From assembly GCF_963676685.1 (NCBI RefSeq), contig NC_092357.1, forward strand, positions 70,398,971 through 70,462,970: a stretch of DNA of 64,000 nt. Reading direction: 5' to 3'. The position numbers were made by a program, and so were the translations under genes. The first letter of the stretch is position 1; every line of letters begins with the position of its first letter. Below the pieces are notes generated by a model. It made no database searches and was not told the origin of the DNA. It saw only the letters and a program-made list of their open reading frames with translations. The stretch comes from Mytilus edulis. Taxonomy: Eukaryota > Mollusca > Bivalvia > Mytilida > Mytilidae. Below, one piece after another: positions 1 to 9,923 of this stretch.

Positions 1-299
1 CGCTATTAAATGTCGTGTGTCTACAAGGACAATATTTTGTCACACACAATGAAACACCTCAGTAAATCTGAATACTTCAGTATTCAAAGCTGGTGGAATG
101 TGTTGTATTCATAAATAAAGATTCGGTAAATGATTATATAAGATATCCCTCCGTCCGATACAGTGCAATTCTATAATTTTAAACGAGAGTTTGTCGTGAT
201 GTGTATACTTTGAAATATCTCTATCAAGATTGGAGAAATATCAATTTTTACGATACAATCAATTTAATCAAACTCATAAATCGAAATTTAACTGACAAC

Positions 300-1065
300 G
301 CCATGGCTAAAAATGAAAAAAAGACAAACAGACAAACAATAGTACACATGACACAACATAGAATACTAAAAAATAAGCAACACGAACCCCACCAAAAACT
401 AGAGGTGATCTCAGGTGCTCTGGAAGGGTAAGCATATCCTGCTCCACATGTGTTACCCGTCGTGTTGCTTATTTGATAACAAATCCGGTAACTAGTCTAA
501 TTCGGAAGGTCACATTCATGAAAGAAAAGGGGATTGTAGTTACGACGTAAGGAACATATCCGATATCATATATGAAACGGTTATTCCATAACGGTCAACA
601 ACATCGTGATGGCGTCCGTAAAATTTACGAAGGGATGATTTCAACTTCAACATTTGGAACTCTTGGTTTAATAGCTTCCTTGTGAGCAGCAACCCCTATC
701 AAGAAAATCATGATAGGAAATGCAAGCACGGGAATATCGTATCAATTGGGAGATCATATATATACCCCGTCTGCATTTGCTGCTGAAATATTGCTACTTA
801 GAAATGGAAAGTTCACAATTGGAAAACTGAAATCATCTCTTTTGTCGTAAAGTTTTGTTTTCGACCGACCCTCATTGTCAATTTGTTGATGTAGGTCAAG
901 ATATGAGGCCGACTTAACTGTATCTGTAGTTTCCTTTATCTTTAGATCCACATAGTCACCAAACTTTGAATTATTTAGTGAAAGAACATCATCAATATAG
1001 CGGAAAGTAGAGTTAAAGGATATCGCTAACTTCTTATCTTTCTTACTTAGAGGAAAACAAAACAA
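300..1065 (-). pseudogene. 5'-truncated retroelement with RT fragment (Penelope-like family B)
   Basis: Read on the minus strand, 754-1065 encodes about 100 residues of a reverse transcriptase: the catalytic box FRYIDDVLSLNN, then an LYDKRDDFSFPIVNFPF block. The same blocks occur in diverged form (FRYLDDILALNN, IYDKRDDFSFPIVNYPF) in the full-length Naiad at 46.6-49.7 kb, so this is a related but distinct family. The frame breaks just after GVYI and homologous but frameshifted sequence continues to about 560. The stretch 300-520 matches the 3' untranslated end seen again at 39.29-39.69 kb (+) and 10.26-10.44 kb (-). The fingers, palm start and any endonuclease are missing, so this is a dead 5' truncation. 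Family membership is inference. Confidence 0.7.
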
Positions 1066-1860
1066 GTGAGATCACAAATATTTTTATATAATGCAGATTT
1101 GAGATCGAACAAAACACGAATGCATTATAATGAAAATTGTCAATCGTCTGAAGACAGTACACCTTTGTCATATGTTCTCATTGTATTTTAAAGTTTCCTG
1201 GTTTCCTTTAACAATAACAACGCTAGAGTTTTATATAGGAACCAAATTGGTGTACACAGATGTATTATTCCCACGTTTCGTTCATACTATACCATATAAC
1301 TTAACCAAAAGAAGACTTTCAATTGAAAACAATGGGAGAATAAATTTGTAAGGAAGAGATCTGATGAAAATATGAATCAAATTATTAAAACCATTTTTTT
1401 TTTTTTAAAGTGAATATTTTCTAAGGGTTAAATATTTTGCAGTGGTGTCTTGCCATGACTTTGTTTGGACTTGTTTATTTGTCCCTAAAGAGATGAGAAT
1501 TTGAACGCTTAACTTCTAATGATGGTTACTGTAGTACCTATATTACAGATAAATTATCTTTATACTAACATAAGTGTTGAAAGTTATTGGCTGGTCCAAT
1601 TGAATACGAGGCAGTTGTTTCTTTTGGATAATCCTTGCGTCAACAATTCAAACAGTAGCACGAACATTTCGTTTTCAAATGCCATAAAAGCATCTACTTT
1701 AACATGTGTTTTAAATTATATTTATTGTTATGCGTATATATTATTTTGTTTGGTATAAGCAGTATGAAAAAAGCATTGGAAATTCATCATCTTTCGACAT
1801 TATTTTGAATTATATGAAGAAAGATTTGTTTATCATGAGTTCCTTTTCATGGCAACTGGT
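1066..1860. other. No gene seen
   Basis: AT-rich sequence with a run of T at 1395-1406 and short chance ORFs on both strands. No splice-bounded coding segment and no repeat recognised from elsewhere in the window. Confidence 0.5.
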
Positions 1861-1864
1861 TAAG

Positions 1865-2055
1865 AGTTGTCACGTGCTTTATCCTTTTTTTCAGTCACGT
1901 GATTTATCCTTTTTTTCAGTCATGTGATTTATCCTTATTTCTTGACACGTGATTTATTCAAATTTTTTTCTCGTGATTTACCCTCTTTTTTTTCTCACGT
2001 GATGTATTCTTTTTGCAGTCGCGTGATTTATCCTTGTTTCTTAGTCACGTGAATG
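1865..2055. repeat. Tandem ~25-bp repeat carrying E-box (CACGTG) cores
   Basis: Eight imperfect units of the form GTCACGTGATTTATCC plus a T-rich spacer. Exact CACGTG hexamers lie at 1871, 1896, 1946, 1996 and 2046; the other units have one-base variants (CATGTG, TCGTGA, GCGTGA). Spacing is close to 25 bp. The unit resembles the MITF/TFE-type E-box GTCACGTGA, but no adjacent gene is visible, so a regulatory role is speculative. Confidence 0.75.
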
Positions 2056-2930
2056 AATGGTTTCAATCACATGTATACAGTTATTGCATAAAAATCATTT
2101 GTAACAAAAGTAAATGTCAATCAATTAAGGTTGTAACGAGTTGCACAAAGAACGAAATTGTTATCTGTGATATTTACTTAGCAAATTAACTTTCAATGCT
2201 GTATTTAAACTGTGTGTATATATTTAAATATTTTTGTGTTTGTTTTAACGTTTTGTATCCATATCTCCATTTATGTATAAATGGCTCAGGATAAAAGTGA
2301 TATTGTCTTTTGATATTGTTAAGATGGTAGGATGTGTAAGTTAATAAATGCTAAACATGAACCGTAATTCTTTAATGCGTGTAAGGATTGGGGGAAAGGG
2401 ATGAAGGAAGGTTAGAGAATCATTTGTATATGAATACATGTAATATGATATTTTTATGTGTACACAAACAATATGTACATAATAAATATGCATGCTTCAC
2501 TATAGTATATTATTAAATCAATTCCTCATAGTGCGAAGTGCTCCCTTGAAGACGGGATTTTCTATAACAAAACAGAACAGAACAGATCATGTCTTATATT
2601 CAATAGAAATGTTTATCTATTATTATTATTTAAAAAAAAAACAGTTTTGCTGAACGTCCAGTTGCAAATATTTGATACATACTCATGGCGATAACAATTT
2701 ACAAATACAAAAGGTAGGTCCTTGCAATATGTGCATGCCGTCGGGGGTCAAGGTTATGATGATTTTGACTGCCACTGGCAAAGAGATAATATTGAAAATG
2801 CATATATGGACAAAAATAAATGCATGCAACAGGCTACTTAAAGAGCCCACCGAAGAGTTGTTGCATTGGCTCTAAATATGCAGAGAGCGTATATCTTACC
2901 ACATATAAAGAATATAATATAATATATGGT
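2056..2930. other. No gene seen
   Basis: AT-rich spacer with short A runs and microsatellite-like ATT tracts near 2620. Only small chance ORFs are open. Confidence 0.5.
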
Positions 2931-3154
2931 ATAATTGTCTCATTGGCAATCATACCAAATCTTCTTTTTTATATTGAGACTACAATCCACAAAGGACCAA
3001 CTGACGCTGGGCTATTAACCGATGAAGGTCACCATGGGCCTTCAACAATAAGCACTACCAAAATTGTGGGCTCATAAACCAAAATAATATATTACCATTC
3101 CAACAAGGAAAACCAATGGCCTGCTTTACATACTTAAACTTACTATAATTATAC

Positions 3155-3495
3155 TTAGATCGAAAGATAGTTTATTCTCATAAAACCATGCAAGTACAAA
3201 GATTACAGAGAGGTTCAAAAAATAATATACATTAAAATTAGTATCTTAATCGTAATCCGATTTTCAGCATTTCTCATGTCTAGATAGAGAGATAGTGTCA
3301 CTTTATTCTCATAAAACTATGCAAGTACATAGGTTACAAAGAAGTTAAAAACAAAAATTTACATGAAAATTAGTATCTTAATTGTAATCCAATTTTCAGC
3401 ATTTGTCATGCCTGAATAGATAGATAGTTTATTCTTAGATAACCATGCAGTACCAAGATTACAGAGAAGTCAAAAAAATAATATAAGTCTAGGGA
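3155..3495. repeat. Tandem repeat of ~128 bp, 2.5 copies, with a detached copy at 4.3 kb
   Basis: The block beginning near GATAGTTTATTCTCATAAAA followed by CATGCAAGTACAAAG recurs at about 3165, 3295 and 3422 and once more, alone, at 4308-4375. Units differ by scattered substitutions. No coding capacity. Confidence 0.7.
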
Positions 3496-3594
3496 CGATA
3501 CATATTCATGATAACGTCACATGTCTTATAAATTATTGACAATAATGATGTTACATTACCTCTAATACCATATGAAATTTCGGCATAACGTTCA

Positions 3595-3830
3595 GGATAT
3601 GTTTAAACTATTCGTCACAACTCGGCCGATTTAGTAGCGGATTCATCCGAGGATTACCGATTGATGTTTAAACAATTCGTCACAACTCGGCCGATTCAGA
3701 AAATGATTTACCCGAGGATTGCCGATTCATGTTTAAACCATTTGTCACAAGTCGGCCGATTCAGAAGTTGATTTACCCGAGGATTTCCGAATGGTGTTTA
3801 AACATCACTACAATGTCGTTGATACATGCG
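3595..3830. repeat. 65-bp tandem repeat (GTTTAAAC ... CTCGGCCGATT), 3.5 copies
   Basis: Units start with GTTTAAAC at 3601, 3666, 3731 and 3795 (spacing 65, 65, 64). Each carries CGTCACAACTCGGCCGATT or a close variant and a CCGAGGATT box. A single reverse-complement unit lies apart at about 4635-4705. GC content of the boxes is higher than the surroundings. Confidence 0.8.
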
Positions 3831-4004
3831 ATTGTATGATTGGTTTTTTTTTCTGGTACATTTGGATCAGTATAAGATGTTAACTCTAACCTTGACCTAC
3901 TTACTTCTCAAATCAGATTATATTATTGTGTTGCGTGCACTCAATTGCATGAAACAATCATCTGAGTTTTATCTATTTGTAGCCTTAACAAAATGTGCAC
4001 ATTG

Positions 4005-4128
4005 ACCCCCATTTCATTGTTTTCATTGTTGAAGGCCGTTGAATTACTAACATCCACTTCATTTCAACTTTGGTGGATAATTGTCTCATTGGCTATCATA
4101 CCTAGACTTCTTATTTCTATATAAAAAA
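4005..4128 (+). repeat. Fragment of dispersed bivalve repeat R2
   Basis: Contains the R2 hallmarks GTTGAAGGCCGTTGAA and ATTGTCTCATTGGC followed by a CATACC...CTTCTT end. Fuller copies of the family lie at 15.77-16.06 kb, 38.48-38.82 kb and, inverted, at 57.56-57.93 kb. Confidence 0.6.
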
Positions 4129-4961
4129 AACAGTCCGACAAAAAAAAAGCTTTCATTTTTCAAATAATTAGTAATACAGTAGATTGCGGGTATGACAAAA
4201 AACACACATGATGATAATGACAGATTTTTGTAAAAATCATGCAAAAAAACGAACAATCCAAGGAAATAAGAAAGAATGTAAAATTAAATGCAGTGCATTA
4301 TAATTATAGATAGTTTATTCTCATAAAACCATGCAAGTACAAAGGTTACAGAGAAGTTCAAAAATAATATACATAAAAATAAAAAATGCATTAACAATTC
4401 ATAATATACACGTTCACAATGTCTTTTTAAATGAATTTGAACTGTTCAAACAAGCGTTATTTTTATGACAAGTTATAATTGACGTTTATCGAGTTTTATC
4501 TATAAATCAACTAAAAGATTTTAAAGATATCCATAGAGATGACAAGTCCTTTAAAAATCCACTTCACCCTTCTGTTGTGAATGGTTAACTTATAAGTATT
4601 ACGTAAATCCTCTTCATACAAGATAGTTATTACTCATTCGGCAATCCTCGGTAGAATCCGCTACTTTCCTTCTATCAGGGTACGGAATTGGCCGGGTTGA
4701 GACGAATAGGTTACTTCTTTCTCATCGTTATTAGATTTACCTGTTGGAGCCTCCGAGAAATTAAATGATTACGATACTTACATCCAGAAGACGTTATCAA
4801 ATTATCCCACGAGGGCCTCCGATAAATTAAGTGATTGCAATACTTACATCCAGAAGAATGTAAAATTATCTAGTTACAGAATAATTTGGACATTATAATG
4901 GTATCACCGTGCTGGTAAGAGAATTGTTTGTACTTGTTTACTTTCTTTTTTTTTCAGAATG

Positions 4962-5352
4962 GTTTTATTTAAGGACTTCTCTTGAACTGAATTTTAATGT
5001 GCATATTTTATGCGTTTACTTTTATACATTGGCTAGAGGTATAGGGGGAGGGTTGAGATCTCACAAACATGTTTAACCCCGCCGCATTTTTGCGCCTGTC
5101 CCAAGTCAGGAGCCTCCGGCCTTTGTTAGTCTTGTATTATTTTAATTTTAGTTTCTTGTGTACAATTTGGAAATAAGTATGGCGTTCATTATCACCGAAC
5201 TAGTATATATTTGTTTAGGGGCCAGTTGAAGGACGCCTCCGGGTGCGGGAATTTCTCGCTACATTGAAGACCTGTTGGTGACCTTCTGCTGTTGTTTTTT
5301 TTTTCTATGGTCGGGTTGTTGTCTCTTTGGCACATTCCCCATTTCCATTCTC
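4962..5352 (+). mobile_element. Detached 3' end of a Naiad-like element
   Basis: From GGACTTCTCTTGAACTGAAT to the terminal TTTCCATTCTCAATTTC this stretch follows, with few changes, the last ~390 bp of the full-length element ending at 50,292. Only 3' untranslated sequence is present, which is the expected product of extreme 5' truncation during target-primed reverse transcription. Confidence 0.8.
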
Positions 5353-6040
5353 AATTTCATCAATACATGAACATTACGAATACGAGTATAGAATAGGATG
5401 CAAACAATGAGGTCCTACATTTCAATATACTTTATTGATTTATGCCATTTTTCTCTTTTGTTTATAATTTCGAACCCCGGTGTTCTCTTTTTGTCTTTTT
5501 CTCTATTTATTTTGCCCTTAATTTTATATATATCGCCTACAATTATCTATTCTGATAATCCCATTCGAACCCACATGGAAAGGAAACGAGATTTTTTTTC
5601 CATTTACAGCTATTTACCTATAGCATATAAATTAAGACTTTGGTTAGCTTGATTTCTTTGTTTGTTTATTGTACTGTTATTTTGGAAAATGTCCAATTGA
5701 ATTTAAATTGTATATATATATATACAGGTTTAATTATGTCATATATATTGTTTGGCGATGTCAATCTTAATTGCAAAGCTTGAATAAACAATTATACAAA
5801 CAAAGCAAGCAAGCCTACAAAAGTTTTACTCTACATGCATTAGAAAGTAGCTGTAAAGTTTGTATTTTGTTTTTTCTCGCCTGTATCTGTTTATTCTATG
5901 TTAAGTTGTTCAAAAAATGAGGTTCAAAATCCAGATCACATAATTAATGAATGTTCACTAAAACCAATAAAAACTATAAAAGGCCGAATCAAGTAAATTT
6001 TTTCAACCAGTTATTGACAATTTTAACAACATATTGAAAT
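5353..6040. other. No gene seen
   Basis: AT-rich; a short hydrophobic reading frame at 5398-5652 lacks splice sites, family motifs or codon character. A TA microsatellite lies near 5712. Confidence 0.45.
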
Positions 6041-6044
6041 ATCA

Positions 6045-6800
6045 CCCTCGCCACTTACCCCCTTCCCATCCCTAACCCTGAATAGGATATAAAAAGGTCA
6101 GGAAGAAAACACAAAGAAATAACCCACCTGCCCCTACCCCATTTTCGTATCAACCTATCACAGAATTTCTTGTCTATTTTGCTTTTTTGAGTCTAGTAAA
6201 AATGAATCAGTAAGAACAACACAGAAATATCCTACCCACCCTACCCCCTTTCGTATAAATCTATTCAGTTTTACTTTAAACATCAATCTTTTTTGGAATT
6301 GATCGATCTGCTAACATAAGTTAAGAATTTCAGGGGCGGATCCTGTCATTGTTAAAGGGTGAGTCCCAACCCAGGATAAAGGAGAGTTGCAACTACTAAC
6401 CCTTTAAAGGATAAAAAAAAAACTTACTAGTCAGGAGTTAAAATCCCATAGAAATAACCCACTCGCCCCCTATCCCTCGTATAAAACTATCACAAAATTT
6501 CTTATCGATTTATTTGTTTTGAGTCTACTAAAATAAACCAGGAAGAACAGCACATGGAAATATTATCCTTCTACACCCCACTCCATCTCTAACCCTTTAA
6601 AGGATTAAAACACTAACTAGTCAGGAGGAAAATCACATAGAAATAACCCATTTGCCGCAACCCCTTTTTGTATAAATCTATGCAGTTTTCCTGTTAACAT
6701 CAAACTTTTTCTTGAATTGATCGACCAGCTAACAACACAAAATCCAGCCATTTTAAAGGGTGAGTTCTAAGCCAGGATAAAGGAGAGTTGCAATTATGTC
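6045..6800. repeat. Segmental tandem duplication, unit ~415 bp
   Basis: The block containing CTGCTAACATAAG/CAGCTAACAACAC next to GAATTGATCGA recurs about 415 bp apart (near 6300 and 6715), and the downstream box CCAGGATAAAGGAGAGTTGC recurs at 6372 and 6773. Shorter internal repeats (AGAAATAACCCA, CTAACCC) are spread through both halves. No coding capacity. Confidence 0.65.
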
Positions 6801-6949
6801 CTCATTCAAATGAATTGATCGCCAAAAAAGGGAGAAGGGTTCTACCCCCTCTATATCCGACACAGAACCGCCACAGAATTTGTTTCGACTGATAATAATG
6901 ATTAAAAAGACAAACCAAAATTTGATGATTATTTACCTGTCGTGAGTGT

Positions 6950-7165
6950 AGTCTCAACTATTGAGAATAGAAATGGGGAATGTGCCAAAGAGAGAACAAC
7001 CCGATCAGAGAACAGAAAAAAACCAAAGTTCACCAATGGGTACATACAAAGTACATAAAACGTGTTCATGGTATCTAAAATTGAGAATTGAAATGGGGAA
7101 TGTGTCAAAGAGACAACAAACCAACCAAAGAGCAGAAAACAACCGAAGGCCATAAATGGGTATCA
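6950..7165 (-). mobile_element. Two tandem copies of the Naiad-like 3' tail
   Basis: On the minus strand the 3' terminal box (TTGTCTCTTTGACACATTCC, then CCATTTC and CTCAATTTT) occurs twice, ending at about 6955 and 7079. Each is only 80-120 bp long. Tandem short tails agree with the complex head-to-tail insertions known for Penelope-like elements. Confidence 0.65.
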
Positions 7166-7990
7166 GATCTACTATGTAAGCTAAATTGAAATGACAAAGT
7201 ACACCAAGGGCAGTATTTCATGTATTTGGACCGCCTGTTTTGTCCCAAAATCATTTGCATAAAACAAATGAAATTAGCATCGAACAAGAATTACATATAT
7301 CTGTTCTTCAGTATTGCAGGTGTTTTTTTCCCGTACTACGACAGAAACTAAGTTTTCACATTTTATACCGTTTATTTTCGTTGTTTCATGTCCTTTCATT
7401 TTTCATCAATTGAGTAGAGTAGTATCCATTTGAAGATGATTTAAAAATTGTTTGTCGCTTAACGTCCAGTCGCAAATATGTCATGCATATTTATGTTTGA
7501 TGCAATGGTGTGATCATAATTACATGTATGTGTGGTAAAATATTTGTGTTAAGGATTTTCTCTTTCAAAGATAATAGCTAAATTATGTAAGGGGGATTTA
7601 TTTTACTCTTTCTAATTTAATTGTAGGAACTGCTAACAATTCTGCTACGATTTTATACTACCAAGGATGTCTTTGAACATTTAGGATATGCATTTTGAGG
7701 CGTGAAATATAGAATTTCGTTTGGCCTAATTAAAAGTGTTAAACTATAAATATCATATTCTTCAATTCAAAATTGAAACGAGGCGTTTATTTACTTTTTG
7801 CCAAGTACATTATATAGTATTTCTAACTAAATGGACATACATGTATGCTAGTATTGAAGGACCGAAATTCATTGACTTTGACGCTAGACAAATATTGTTA
7901 AATATTTCTCAATTTAACTGTACTTATATCATGCATATGATTTTTATTCTGACAATACATTGATTGATCATATAGTGTTACCAGTATAGT
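7166..7990. other. No gene seen
   Basis: Low-complexity AT-rich spacer. Only short unsupported ORFs. Confidence 0.45.
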
Positions 7991-7994
7991 ATTA

Positions 7995-8180
7995 TCTAAT
8001 GATTTTATATTCTACAGTTATTTTTAATTTTCTGCATCCATCTGTCCATTTATTCTATCTGCGTTTATGCTAATGTTTCTTATGTATTACCTAATGATTT
8101 TATATTCTACAGTTATTTTTAATTTTCTGCATCCATCTGTCAATTTATTCTATCTGTGTTTATGCTAATGTTTGTTATTA
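7995..8180. repeat. Direct duplication of ~96 bp
   Basis: Two adjacent copies of a block starting CTAATGATTTTATATTCTAC and ending in TTTATGCTAATGTTT, differing at a few positions (for example TCTGTCC versus TCTGTCA). Confidence 0.8.
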
Positions 8181-9410
8181 TGTTATTTACCATGATTCCC
8201 TACTCTGTAAATTCCATTCAGACCCTCATTTTTGATACTGATATTCGGTAATAAAATGTGTCAAATGTGTATAAAATTCGAATGGATAGACGCAATCTCT
8301 TAGCTGACCAAATTGACTCGGATACATGTATGACCCCTCCCCAAAATAAGATACTGACGTATTTTCCCGACCTTCTAAATGCACAGGAAGATGTGGTGTG
8401 GTTTAAAGTTTGTTCAAATTCACCCTTTTCATTTTTGATACAGCATCTATACACCTGAGGAAGATACCAATTTCATTGAGGCGTGATTCCTCTGAAACCA
8501 TACAAAGTCAGAAATATGTGTAAGATGACGTTTTAATGTAGTGTTTTGGACTCCCTAAATTTGTCTTTTAAACAATCTTTTTTCCACGGAAAACTCTTTT
8601 TTTTGTGAAACCCAAAACACTTGCTCAATATTTGAATGCGATTTCGCGGTCATGTTCTAGTATTATATAATACAAAACATGTACAGGAAAACCACACATC
8701 GGCTGTTATCTACTCTTGGGTCAGGTTGTTGTCTCTTTGACATATTCCCCATTTCCATGCTCAATTTCAAGCATACAATTATGCAGACAAATGTATGTAT
8801 ACATGATCAAATATTTACATAACTTTCAATACAACAATTCATTTTGTTGAAATATATTTAACTTTTTTTTATCTTGATCTTTAGTTAATGTTAGCTTATG
8901 GGATACTCAGTTTGGTGTTTTTGTTGTGTCATTTTTTAAAAGTATCTGTTCTGCTTTAAATTCTTTTTTTTGTTGTTGTCTAAAACATCTGACTAATGTT
9001 TCAAACAGTTTGAAGTTTAAATTCAAAATACATGCGTGTTTTTATAAAGCTTGAAGTTGCAACACCATATACATTGTATTATGTCGTATTTGTTATCATA
9101 ACGCTTTCAAAAGTTTTTGTAATATTTTGAGTACTCATAGAAATAAAAATTGTAAAAAGTAATAAAAGGACATTTTGCGGGTCAAAACTTAGGCTTTATA
9201 ATCATTTCCTTAGCAGTCAAAGTATGTTTGGAATTGTCTTCTAATCAAATTTTTAATTTACTAGCGGGAAATCAAGTTAGTTCTACAAAAATATAACAAA
9301 ATATTATTTTCGAAAAGTCTGAAGTTTGTAAGTTATCTTATCTATCCCAAATTCATGTATTTGGTTTTGATGTTATATTTGTTATTCTCATAGGTTTTTG
9401 TCTAATGCTT
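8181..9410. other. No gene seen; one short Naiad tail at 8703-8775 (+)
   Basis: Between 8218 and 8458 frames are open on both strands but no domain or splice context supports either. At 8703-8775 the terminal TTGTTGTCTCTTTGACATAT box of the Naiad-like 3' end is present. The rest is AT-rich spacer. Confidence 0.5.
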
Positions 9411-9419
9411 AGTCCGTTT

Positions 9420-9575
9420 CTGTCTGTGTGTGTGTATGTTACATTTTAATGTTGTGTCATTGTTCTCCTCTTATATTTCATGCGTTTCCCACAGTTTTAG
9501 TTTGTTACCCCGATTTTGTTTTTTGTTCGTAGATTTATGAGTTTTGAACAGCGGTATACTACTGTTGCCTTTATA
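9420..9575 (+). repeat. Dispersed repeat R1, terminal part
   Basis: Carries the R1 marker GTTTGTTACCCCGATTTTG and ends in GAACAGCGGTATACTACTG, TTGCCTTTAT. The same marker pair occurs inverted at 20.88-21.0 kb, and the terminal marker alone near 14.81 kb. Confidence 0.6.
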
Positions 9576-9599
9576 ATTATTTTATGATTTAATTTGTCA

Positions 9600-9907
9600 T
9601 AAAGATTGATATCTCACAAAACGTGCATGTTTTATCCATTGCATTTTTGCGCATGTCCCAAATAAGAAACCTCTGCCAATGTCAGTCTTCTATGTTCGTT
9701 TTTAAATTTTTGTTTATTTGTTTTGAAGTTTGAGTGACCTCCTTTTTCGCTAAACTAGTACACTTTTTTAGTTTAGGGGGCCAGCTGAAACCCACATCCG
9801 GATACGACATTTCTGGCTATGTTGAAGACCCATTGATGTCCTTGGACTGTGTTCTGCTATTTTTTCGGGTTGATTTCCCTAGCACATATTCCCCATTCTC
9901 AATTTAA
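9600..9907 (+). mobile_element. Detached 3' end of a Naiad-like element
   Basis: Aligns from the GATATCTCACAAAACGTG region to the CCCCATTCTCAATTT terminus with the 3' untranslated end of the element at 46.3-50.3 kb, more diverged than the 4.96-kb copy. It ends 17 bases before the acceptor of the first nicotinamidase exon seen here. Confidence 0.7.
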
Positions 9908-9923
9908 TTTGATATATATGCAG

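Noticed and set aside
201-431. 76-codon plus-strand ORF
   Set aside because: Overlaps the untranslated 3' end of the inverted family B retroelement; no motif.
8218-8458. ORFs open on both strands
   Set aside because: No domain, no splice sites that extend either and no second copy to compare.
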